Positions 1 through 12,071 of a DNA stretch of 55,000 bases are shown piece after piece; the first letter of the stretch is position 1; each line of letters starts with the position of its first letter. The position numbers were made by a program, and so were the translations under genes. This DNA is from Chrysomallon squamiferum (taxonomy: Eukaryota > Mollusca > Gastropoda > Neomphalida > Peltospiridae), in NCBI GenBank assembly GCA_012295275.1, contig CM022678.1, positions 16,003,045 through 16,058,044 of the forward strand, read 5' to 3'. The notes beneath the pieces were generated by a model. That model saw only the letters and a program-made list of their open reading frames with translations. It searched no databases and was not told the DNA's origin.

Positions 1-163
1 AATGAATACTTAAATAAATCAATGATTAAATAAAGAAATAAACAAATAAATATATAAAAATTTTCTACAATAACTAACAAGACCTTTTCTGTAATTCTAG
101 ATCAAAAGAAAACATTATTCCAATATTAACAGGCTGAAGACAATGGATAATTTTTATATCACC

Positions 164-168
<5 letters not shown>

Positions 169-220
<52 letters not shown>

Positions 221-292
221 GATATAGATATAGATATAGATAGAGATATAGATAGACAGATAGACAGACAGATAGATAGATAGATAGACACA
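169..292. repeat. (TA)n and (GATA/GACA)n compound microsatellite
   Basis: About 20 TA units run into an impure GATA/GACA tract. It lies just beyond the presumed 3' end of the DCDC2 gene. Confidence 0.9.
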
Positions 293-308
293 GATATCTA
301 TTTAATTA

Positions 309-314
309 TTTATT
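309..314 (-). terminator. Candidate polyadenylation signal
   Basis: AATAAA on the minus strand lies 163 nt beyond the stop codon, giving a 3' UTR of normal length. The surrounding DNA is so AT-rich that chance hexamers are frequent, so the position is only a candidate. Confidence 0.4.
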
Positions 315-476
315 GATTGATAACAGTGCACTAAATATTTAAAGCTGTCTAAAGGCAGTGATTGTAATTTTTCTATGCCAATGATGAGATTTTTGCTGAA
401 AGAAGGCAAAGGTAACATTTTCAGTGTTGTCATGCATTATGATTACAATGATGCAGCTAGACTAAGTCTGTGCATG

Positions 477-560
477 CTATTTAACCTCGTAGTACTGCTC
501 TGTGTTTTGATTGGCAGACTCAGATCCATGTTCATCATGCAGAGAATTGGAATCTTCATC
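477..560 (-). CDS. DCDC2: DCDC2 exon 8: C-terminal coding exon and stop
   Basis: An 84-nt exon in phase 0 encodes residues 316-342: DEDSNSLHDEHGSESANQNT then EQYYEVK, with the TAG stop at 479-477. The acidic, Asn/Gln-rich C-terminus ending in an aromatic residue plus a small tail resembles the human DCDC2 end (ENNQQNKDYAAVA). The acceptor TTGACCAATAG has a poor pyrimidine tract, so this exon is less certain than exons 4 and 7. An additional phase 0-0 exon between exons 7 and 8 cannot be excluded. Confidence 0.72.
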   Translation of the reverse strand, partial: DEDSNSLHDEHGSESANQNTEQYYEVK

Positions 561-853
561 CTATTGGTCAATAATAAACACTCTTTGGCTTTTGTATTTT
601 TATTTTTATTTTATTTTATTTTTTAATTTTTTTTTTTTTTTTTTTTTTTTTGATGGGTGAAATAGTTAAATCTTTAAGAGGGAAAAAAAATTTGTTTTGA
701 AAGATAAAAATAAATAAAAATAAAATAGAAGAAAATAAGAAAAAAGAAAGAAGGAATTGTTTTAGTACAATTTTTTGTTTTTTAATAGAACCATGTTATT
801 ATCTCTTAGGGAAAAAATTAAATATAAAATAAAATAAAACAAAATAAAATAAA

Positions 854-890
<37 letters not shown>

Positions 891-1484
891 TAATAATAAT
901 AATATAAGAAAAAGAATTAAAAAATTAAACAATAAAATAAATTATATAAGCTACAAAAAAAGCCTTCATAAAATTATTTTTTAATTTTAAAAAAAAAAGA
1001 TGAAGATAAAGACAACAACAAGACAACAAAAACCAAAAAAAGTAGAAAAATATTTTCATGTGAACAAACTAAAATATTTAAATCCAAGCAGTGAATCGAC
1101 TAATCCTCCTAATCCTGTGATTAGTGATAATCAAACATGCTTTAATGTCCCTGGACAAACAGCAGGACAAAATTACTTGTAGAAAAACCCTGGGGTGTTG
1201 GTTTTCAGATGTAAAAGATGAATTTCATTACGTAAATTTATTATTTTCTTTTTGAAACTGTGAGTGAAAAACTGATATTTCTTTAGTATCCATTGCTCTG
1301 GTATAAGACACAAACCACTGTCTTTACAGATATGTGAAAAACACATATTATTAAAATAATAAGAAATAATTTAAATTTTTGTTTTTTTCTTATATAAAGA
1401 ACAATTTTATTAATAATGATAACTACAGACTAAAAATAAACACACACACACACATAATATTATGTTTATAATGATATTTGTATG

Positions 1485-1516
<32 letters not shown>

Positions 1517-4500
1517 GAAATTAGAACAGTCATTAAGACTTGACATTTCACTGACCTTCACCTCTTCAGCCTCAACCTGGTCAATGGGCAGGTCAACTTT
1601 AGTGTCCTGTGTCTCCTTCACTTCTTGAGCTCCTTTTGTCTCCTGGTGTCTGTTCTTAGACTTGAACACTCCTCCTTCATCTGAACTTAAAAACACGTTT
1701 TGTAAGAGCAAACGTACTACACAGACTGAACATACAGTTGAACACTCATGCCCTTAACTTTTTCTACAGAAAAATACTTGAAACGTGCATCTTCATTTTT
1801 CGTTTTATAACTAATAAGCTGTCATTAATTTTAATATTTATCTACTACTAAATAATAATTTTTATACATATCTATTTAGCAATATTATTTTGCCATTATA
1901 GAATTTCAAACTATATACTGTTAACACATTTCAGTACACTTAAATCTGTGGATCTCTTTCACATTTCACAGCTGTTTTATCTGTTTCCTTACTACATGAT
2001 GGTACATAAACTGGATCTTTATATATATATATATATATAGACAGACAGCTAGATAGACAGATGGACAGACAGAGACAGACAGACAGACAGACAGATTTAA
2101 AACCCACCTTTGTCGTAATTAATTTCCTGGGGTCGTTTGTTTTTCTCCGAGCTGCGTTTGTGAGCGACTGGCTTGGCTGGGAAAACAGCATCTTCTTCTT
2201 TCTTTGGATGATGTTGGTTACGACGATATCTAATGATAGATGATAATAGTGATGATAACAGAGATGGCAATGATATTTTACGATAAATAATCTTCATGAT
2301 GATGACAATAAAGATGACAATGATGATGATAATAATTATATAAATAATGTTTATTTTGATAAGGATGATACTGATGAAAATAAAGATGTCCATGATAATG
2401 ATAATCATATTTATTTATGATAAATGATGTTTATAATGATAATGATGGCTACAGCAACAAAATAATGATGTTGATGATGATGATGGAGATATGTGTATGA
2501 TAAGAATGAAATATATTCATAATGATGAACATTATTTCTTAATAATAAACCAATGCTGTTGATAACAATGATGATGATAATGACAACAGTAAAATTATTG
2601 ATAAAATTTCTTCATGAAAATTTTGAGATGAGAATCCATTATTTTTGTCATGTTAATATATATATATATATATATATATATTTAAAAAATCTACTTGTGC
2701 TTTTGAGTGTGAATGTGTGTGTGTGTGTGTGTGTGTTTTTTGTGAAATTCAGAGTACATGTTCTTTTCATTTTATATCTTATTTAAATACTGTATGCAGT
2801 TTTAATGTTTACATATTTAAAATATTGGGTATGTGTGTATTTTATTCTTATTCATCTGTGTGAACACACAGGTGTGTGTATACCTGTGTGTATTTTACTT
2901 ATTAGTCTGTGTGAACACAGGTGTGTGTATACCTGTGTGTATTTTACTTATTAGTCTATGTGAACACACAGGTGTGTGTATACCTGTGTGTATTTTACTT
3001 ATTAGTCTGTGTGAACACACAGGTGTGTATACCTGTGTGTAGTGTATGTGAACACACTGTGTGTGTGTTGAACATGTATACCTGTGTGTATTTCACTTAT
3101 TAGTCTGTGTGAACACAGATGTGTGTATACCTGTGTGTGTATTAATTATACCTTTTCGTGTATGGGTAGCCATTTTCCGAGGCCGGCTGAGAGTGGACAG
3201 GAGATGATTGGTTGGTGCTGGTTTTTGAGTCTCGACTCAGAGGAGGTAAAGACCTGAAAGAAAAGTTCATCAAGGGAGGTAATTAGCAGTTCCGTCAAAG
3301 GAAGATAACTCATAAAATAAAAACTTTTTTTAAATGAAGTAAACAACCTTTCAAGGGAGATAATTAATAATAATAAGTAGAATTTTTAATGGAGATAAGA
3401 ATAATAAATAACAAATTCTTTTGACAGAGTTAATTATTTTAAAGGGACAAAGGTGTGATTACAACAAAACCTTTCAATGAAGACATATAAAACAATTATT
3501 ATAAAAAATAAATAAAAAAAAAAAAAAAAAAACATTTCGAGGCAAATAACTAATATTATTCAGACACCTAAAAAAAAGTTAACATCAATTAATATAAGTC
3601 GAAAATAAAAAAAAATATTGTTAAACCTTTTCATTGAAAAAAAAAAAGAACTATAGCCACAAATCCATAAAAGAAATAAAGAGATTAAAAAAAAAATCTA
3701 CAGTTTGGCATTTTTGTTTTTGTTTACCTGAACCGTCCATCCAGTCTTGGAGATGTCAGGAGGTTTTTCATTCCTGTGTCCTTGTAGTCAACACGCTTGA
3801 ACGGCCTGAACGCCGGAACACAGATGTACCGTCCTCCATGCTCCAGTTCATCCAGCTTCTCAATGGGGTAGCCATCTTTAGTGTAGAGCCTGAGAAACGA
3901 GCAGAATTAACACATTATAGCCAGTTTAGAGCAGTGGTTGGAACGGGAAATAACGTCTACCTGTGTATTTATATGTGGAGAATGAAAATGTTATACTGAG
4001 ATAAGCAGGCTGAGTAAGGGGGTGGACCATTTATATTCGAATCTTAGTCGACTGGGATGTACAGAGAGAGGTCAAAGTGCAGGTTGGAATGGAAAATAAT
4101 TAACCGATACTGATAAAGGGTGGGAATGTTATCAAGTATATTTTCAATAATTGTGTTATGAAGTGGGTGTAAGACTTATGAAATCAGGTGAGAAACAATT
4201 CAAATACGTATTGGGTTAATGCGAACAGAAATGGTATTTAGAGCTAAAAGAATTCAATGGAATGAGTAGTAATTAAATAGTTTAATTCATCTATAAATGA
4301 AAATATAGATTAGATAGTTCTATACAGATCAGATTAAGAGAAACAGAGAGAGAAGAGAATGGTTAAAATTTCAACCTACTTATGAAGAGTTCATTAGGTG
4401 TACATACAGACAGACAGACATTCAGATAGAGAAACAGAGACATGGACTGAGAAATGACTGGTTACAGTTTCAACCTACTTGTGAATGGCTCATACAACAG

Positions 4501-4607
4501 ACATACAGACATGCAGACAACAGACAGACATTCAGACAGACAGAAAGATAAGCAGACAGACAGACAGACAGATGACTGGTTTCCACCTACTTGTGAACGG
4601 CTCAGAC

Positions 4608-4638
<31 letters not shown>

Positions 4639-6677
4639 AAGGAGACAGACAGACAGACAGATGACTGGTTTCCAGCCCAGCACCTGCAACACAAACATGT
4701 CAGAATCATTATCACAGCACCTGCAACACAAACATGTCAGCTCAGAAGCACCTGCAACACAAACATGTCAGTTTAATCATTATCAGGACCTGAAACACCA
4801 TGTCAGTTTAATCAGTATGTGGTTCCAGTCATTATCACAGCACCTGCAACACAAACATGTCAGCTTAATCCATTATCACAGCACCTGCAAACACAAAGCA
4901 CTAAATCATTATGAGGCAAACACAAACATGTCCTCTCCATTAGCCCAGCACCTGCAACACAAACATGTCAGCTTAATCATTATCACAGCACCTGCAAACA
5001 CAAACATGTCAGCTTAATCATTATCACAGCACCTGCAAACACAAACCTGTCAACTAAATCATTATCACAGCACCTGCAAACACAAACATGTCAACTAAAT
5101 CATTATCACAGTACCTGCAATCACAAACATGTCAACTAAATCATTACCACAGTACCTGCAATCACAAACATGTCAGCTTAATCATTATCACAGCACCTGC
5201 AAACACAAACATGTCAGCTAAATCATTATCACAGCACCTGCAAACACAAACATGTCAGCTAAATCATTATCACAGCACCTGCAAACACAAACATGTCAAC
5301 TAAATCATTATCACAGCACCTGCAAACACAAACATGTCAGCTAAATCATTATCACAGTACACCTGCAAACACAAACATGTCAGCTAAATCATTATCACAG
5401 CACCTGCAAACACAAACATGTCAGCTAAATGATTATCACAGCAACTGAAAACACAAACATGTCAACTAAATGATTATCACAGGATATGCATCTGTAATAA
5501 AAATAACATTGAACAAAAATCTAAACATTTTAGTGTTAAATCTTGTGTGAGGATGATGTATTTGTACATGTGCTGCTAATAATGTAGTCAGTGTAATAAG
5601 TAGGAAAGTTATAATTATTAAACAGAATCGACGATGTGTGTTTTTTTTTAAATTTATTAATGATGTATTTGTGCATGCTGCTAATAATGCAGTGTGTGAG
5701 TGTGTGTTTAATGAGTTCATGCAGGTTTATTTATTAAACAGAACCATGTGTTGATGGATTGCTGTGTTTTAAGGGGGAATAATGGGGTGTGTGAATTTTT
5801 ATATTTCTGAGACTGATACACATAGAGATATAAATACAGACAGATAGATGGACGTACTGATACATCTATGCATATGCAAACACACAGATGTGTATCTACA
5901 CACAAATACATACACACACACTCACATACAGATGTACAGACATACAGACAGATTAGATAGAGAAATGTATAGCTATCACTTTATCTGGCATGTCAATAAA
6001 ACAGTATTAAACTGTACATTGTGACTGTAGGTTTTTCAAAAATGAGAAACTATAAAAATCCAGAAATTTCAAACATAAATTAAATGTGATAGAATGATAG
6101 ATTGGTAATCATTTATGAAACAGTATCAGACTGGTATCAGTTAACTGTTACATCTGATGTACAAATAAAGAAATTATAAATTACAAGCCACACATTGTAA
6201 ATTAGAAATAAAAAAGCAATTAATTGTTTGTTTCAACTGTGATAATATATATATATATACTTTTTATATCGCCTTTGATTCAAAGTGTTCAAATTATCTT
6301 CTAGAATTTCACTGTTATTGAACAATAAAGTTTGATGTTTATTGTGACATGACTGTTTCTGATGGTAATAAAATAACAGTAATTCAGTTATAAATGTTTT
6401 TAAAAAATCAGTGTATCCCACATTTTATGTTACATAGTTATTTGAATAGTAACTATCTATAATGCATGTATGTGTATTTATCTGTTTTCTATCTATCTGT
6501 GCATGTGTGTGTGTCTGTGTGTGTGTGTGTGTGTGTATCTGTGTGTGTGTGTGTGTGTGTGTTAACGTATTTTTTTGTAAACTGAAAATGTTGTTAACTT
6601 TTATAAATTTAAAATTTATTATTGACACCATAGAACAAAAAATTGTATCTTTCATATTTGTTTCATTTAATTTCTTC

Positions 6678-6714
<37 letters not shown>

Positions 6715-9700
6715 TATAATTTTTAAAGAAAATGAGACTAAACTTGTTTAAGAAAAAAAAAAAATTCCAAAACCTATAAAATGTTGCCATTAACAACTGA
6801 AAATTTAAATAGGGCTGGAAAAGCTAAAATAATAAAATAAACACCAAGTCTCCTAGGGTCCTATAAAATCTTTAAACCTAAAATATGGGCAAAATAAAAG
6901 ACTGCTTTAAAACAATAAAACTTGGTTTTATTGACTATTAAAACATAATTTATTATTGTTTTTGTTGTTATTGCTACACATCATCATCATCACTATTATT
7001 ATTGTTATTATTGTTATTGTTATTGTTATGAATCAGACATTTAGTAACGATTCTTTTCTTGCTGGTTAATAACACTTCCTGGAAACCGAGAAATCTGACA
7101 ACAGAAATCTCAGAATAATCCTCTTAGTGACAGAGACCAGTCTAACAGTCAGTTCAGTTCACAGTGTGTGCAGCAACACAGTTTTACACTGCTTCTCATT
7201 TAACCTGTTTCATTTATTTCCCAATCCAACCCAGTACTCACGTTAGTATTTTCATGTTACTGGGAATGTAAATTATTGTATGCTATGAATTTTTAACACA
7301 AGTGAAATAACAATTGTCAAACCATTGGTTTTCATTTATTTTCCCAATCCAGACAGTATCAAAAGTCGAATTTTCCTGTTTCTGGGTGTGTAAATGATTG
7401 CTTATTATAAAGAATTTTTAAAAATGTGAATTCAGTAACTGTTTTAAAAGCACTAGTTTTTGTGTCTTTTTATTTATTTACCAAACAAACAAGCATCAAA
7501 TATAGTATTTTCCTATTTCTGGGACAGTAAATGACTGCTTGCTATTATGAAGTTTTTTCATTTATTTCTCAATCCAACCAGTATCTAAGTTAGTAATTTT
7601 CCTTTTATATTCCAGGTAATGTAAATGACTGCTTGCTGTTATAATCTTTTAAAAATGTGAAGACAATTTAATTTTGGTTTCACTAATAGGATTATCTGAG
7701 GTTATAAGATAACTTGGATGTCATCATGATATATTGATTGTGTCCCAAAATAGTTTATGTGCTTAGTGAAATTTAAAAATGAAAAGATTTTTCTGTCATA
7801 TTGACGATTTCTATTTCCAGACATTCAGTAAACAGAAAAGCAAAAAGAAAAAAGAAAAGAATTTAAAAAACAGAAAGAAAAACAATACAAGAATTTTGTT
7901 TTTAAAACGTGATAATAGAAAGAATTAAAGCAGATAATATGTCAGGATATTAATTTGTGACAAACTGAAAATAAAAATCATGATAATAATACAATATGAG
8001 AAGAAAAAAAAAATTAAAGCTGCCATTTTCTATTATTATTTTCATGATCAAGATCATGAACAGAAATAATATTTAAAAAATTATAATAAAATATATAAAT
8101 AACAACAATAATAATAATAACAACAACAACAAAGGACTATTAATAATAGTTATATCATCTAGGCAGCCATAACGAACAAAAAAACAAAACCTGCAAATAT
8201 ACTGTGTCAAATACATTAGCAATTATACAAGACATGAAATACAGACTGGATGTTGAATTTATTTGTACACATTATTTCATTGATATAGCATTTCTGAATG
8301 TAGCCAGTAGTAACACGTTGTCATGGTGACAGGTCATTAGTTTAATGTCAACTGATGAAATGGAGGGGTACATCTACCAAAATCGAAAGAAAGACTAATG
8401 TGTGTGTGTACACCAGCAGCATTGATGACAGCAGTACATCATCATCTCATGCTTCTAATGAGAGCATTAATCTCAGGAACAGTAATTGTGTTCCATTCCC
8501 GGTTCAGAGCAATTTGTAGGTCATGAATATTAAATTCTTCCTTTTTGTTTTTGGATAATGTTGGTTCAGTGCATCAAAATGTGATTTCAATACATCTGTA
8601 TTGCACTGTGTTTGCACATGCATTACACATAGCAGCATGCAGATATGACAGATTGTGTTCTTTTCATTACCCAAAGCGACACAGCATATACAAGTAACAT
8701 GTTACCAAGTGTTACCATTTTATTTTAATTTATTTGGAAGCAGAACTTGCTAAATGTTTTTGGTTAAGTATATTTATAAATTAGAATCCATCTTTATGAT
8801 TACATTGTGGTCAAGCCAATATCAGTTATCTTTACAAATTTGTCTAAACCAGGTTGGCTCAAATCTTTTTGGATATTCAACCATTTATTTGATCTCTCGT
8901 TATTTATAGTGATGGGTATCAACTGCTAGGGTCTTTTTGAAGTAACCAGAAAATCAAATAAAAGGTTGTCAAACTTGTTAATAAAATACAGCAACAGTTA
9001 GAAATTTAATGAAGGGAGAAATTGTTACAGATTTTGAGAAGGGAAAAGTTGTTCTGGATTTTATGAAGGGAAAAAGTTGTTACAGATTTTATGAGGGAGA
9101 AGTAGTAACAGATTTTATTAAGGAAAGTGTCATTATATAAATATCTTAACATCTTCAAAATCTTTAGTAACCTTTATACAGAGGTAATCATTTTTTTTTT
9201 TTTACTTTTCATGTGCTTACAGTGATAACTTTACATCACAATTTTTGTGTTTTACTTCAGAAATCTCTTATGTACCGTATGACCACTAGTCCTGTATGAA
9301 CATTGATTACCATCAAATACTTCTGCCATAGTTCAAATATTTGCTGTTATATGGTATATGACAATCTACATGAGAATAGGTTAAGTAGAATTGTTTATTA
9401 ACCTATTTTCAGTGTTCCTTTAGTGATTTCTTATTAAGTGAAAATCAAACACACTGTGAATACAGCCATCTTGTGTGTGTTAGCATTGATATAAAATTAC
9501 AATACAAATTTGATTCTGGCATTGGACAGATCAATAATAAAAAAAATAAAAATGTTCTAAAGAAAAACTCAACAACTTCATAAAGCTTTTAGGGGCTGGT
9601 AAACAGAATGTTTTGTGTTTTTTCTTACTGTTGTGTGGAAACTGATATAGGTCTATTCTTGTGTGTGAACAATGAGACTGGGCAATTTTTTAAATTTTAC

Positions 9701-10453
9701 TCTTTTTTTTTTTTTTTTTTTTTTTATTATTATCTTCTGTTATTGTGATGAACAGGATAGGTCAGTTATTTATTTCCTGATATGTGTGAACAATCATACA
9801 GGTCCAATAATTGTTTACTAATATGTGTGAACAATCTGATAGTCAGTTATTTCTATACTGTTATGTGAACAAAGGGATAGGACAGTTATTTCTTTACTGT
9901 TGTGTATACAGAATGGGTTAGGTCAACTACTGCTTCATTACTGAGTATAAATAATCAGATAGGTTATTAGTTCTTTTGTTGATATATGTGAACAACAGCA
10001 TGTGTCTATTTTTTCTTCATTATTTCGGGTGAAATGTATGTAAAATGATAAAAACAAAAAAATGGATGACATGCTGTAATGGTTTGTGACTAATCCCTTA
10101 TCCAAACATGCTTGAAACAAAGTCATTTACTGTGTATTTGTAAGCAAAATATCTAGCAGATCTTACAGTGTACACTAATTAATTAAATATTCTTATATAA
10201 TCTGTGTGTTTGAGAATGTCTGAATGTACAGTGTGTATACTGTGCTAGTGTGAGTGACATTATAAAGGTGATATATACTGTATTAATAATTTGATAGTCA
10301 TGTTTTCTGTAAGAGAGGAAGTTACTGTCTTCTGTTGTGATGTATAATTAAAAAGGGAGATATTTTATCACATTTGTTTCTGACATGATTAGCAGAAATG
10401 ATATTTTATTTAGGATTACTATAACAGACTTTATCAAATGGGGAAACATTCTA

Positions 10454-10493
<40 letters not shown>

Positions 10494-11703
10494 TAATGTA
10501 TTATATGTAGATGTATGTGTGTGTGTGTAAATATACATACATACATGTGTGTGTGTGTGTATGTGTGTGCATGTGTGTATTTTGACTAAGGGAGCAACTA
10601 TTGTTGTCATAATCTATGTATTTATGTCTGGTAAATACTGCTATAAATAATAATTATATATATTTGTATGGATCATGTGCATGTAAGAGAAATTACTGTT
10701 ATAAAAATATTTTTATATATATTTATATATATAGATAGATATAAAGAAAACAAGGGGAGAAGTTATTGTCTCACTTGATAATAATGGATTGGGTCTGGGC
10801 TCTCTTGATTCTTCCAGAAACTTGTCTTTTGTAGTGGTACACTGGTGGCACCTGCAAAAATAACAAACATACAGACTGATGAAACAAGAAATTTACATTT
10901 ATTATTCCTTCCCATAAACAGTATAACAAACACATGATCTTTGAGTTTTACTCTGGATGCTCTGAAAAATACTTAAATGGGAATCAACTAAAGTATGTAT
11001 ATATATTTTTTTTTCAGGTTGTCTGTCTGTCTGTCTGTCTGTCTATCTGTCTATCTCTATCTATCTATCTATTTATCTATAATACACAAAATCAATAACA
11101 TACACATAATGTTTAAAATTTTATTAAATTACTTAGTGAGAGTAGTGATCAATAATAACAAAATGTAAAGACGCAGAACAAAATTTTAGACTAATATAAT
11201 ATGAGTTACAGATGACTAATAAAATTTATCAGACATAAGATGTCTGTAAAAGAACTCTTGTTGTGGTTTAGAAAACACAAGTAACTTGTGACACAGAGAG
11301 AATAGTCTCTTCACCCAGTGTGAACAATAATTCAGCTTTATCATTAAACAGCAAATATTTATTCATTCTTTTGTTGATTTTTTGTTGTAGGGATTATAAA
11401 ACTATTTGTAGTGTATCATCTCTGGTTACATATCTAGTTTCTGGCTTTGTCAGAAAAAAAATAGAAAAAAAATTGCCTAGTTATTGATATTTTTATTTTT
11501 ATTGCTATTGTTTTACCTACAAACTAATACATCATAGATACAAACAATCCTTTCGTGCTTAGTTACAAAGTCTTTTCTTACCAATACCTAAGAAAAAAAT
11601 CTAAACCAATTTATATATGTATATAGTTGTTCTGTTATAGAATCACAACATACATGTGCACACACAAAATATAAACTCAGATACACATGCACAAAACACA
11701 CAG

Positions 11704-11739
<36 letters not shown>

Positions 11740-12010
11740 GTTTACATAACTACCAAACAGAATTTTTAATTTACGCACAGTCAGTTATTATTATCTCTGA
11801 CGACAATCTGACACAAAGACAACACAAAGAACATTATACACAAGTGTGGTGTAATCCTGTAGAGTCGTAGTGTGAATTAAAAAAAGAAAATGAAGACAGG
11901 AATTTTAATATAGACATTGCTAAGAGGTTATCGTATACAGCTATTGAACAAGTTGAAGAAATGAAAGTATTGCGATAGACTTAATATAGTTTAGTAACAA
12001 TGTTACTAAG

Positions 12011-12071
<61 letters not shown>

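Larger units (their letters stand above)
3890..10774 (-). other. DCDC2 intron 3 (or introns around an unseen exon)
   Basis: This 6.9-kb interval separates the start of DCX2 from its C-terminal half. It contains GACA-rich units (4390-4675), four tandem arrays (4678-5480, 7200-7670, 9011-9125, 9595-10010), a Tc1 relic at 8397-8528 and several poly-T and (GT)n runs. I looked in it for the missing first half of DCX2 (an NGD turn, a tryptophan helix, GAV) on the minus strand and did not find it. Confidence 0.7.

Noticed and set aside
1000-1182. 60-codon plus-strand frame in intron 7
   Set aside because: Lys/Asn-rich composition expected from A-rich DNA; no family, and no splice context on either strand.
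2061-2243. Plus-strand frame and a longer minus-strand frame around exon 6
   Set aside because: They run over microsatellite DNA and exon 6. Only the part bounded by the splice sites continues the DCDC2 frame.
3146-3346. Longer minus-strand frame over exon 5 with a Met start
   Set aside because: It is out of phase with exons 4 and 6. The phase-matched reading gives SLPPLSRDSK, which matches DCDC2.
3634-3999. 121-codon plus-strand open frame
   Set aside because: It lies antisense over DCDC2 exon 4, whose minus-strand reading has clear DCX similarity and splice sites.
4678-5480. Possible CRISPR array
   Set aside because: The whole 41-bp unit repeats with no unique spacers; the setting is a eukaryotic intron without cas genes.
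7060-7180. Minus-strand open stretch as a candidate exon in intron 3
   Set aside because: An acceptor-like TTAG and an open frame exist, but the peptide (KRIILRFLLSDFSVSRK) shows no DCX similarity and the donor is poor.
9220-9370. Minus-strand stretch (IFELWQKYLMVINVHTG) as candidate for the missing DCX2 exon
   Set aside because: It has a GTAAGC donor and a tryptophan but no NGD turn or GAV motif, and the frame closes before the donor.
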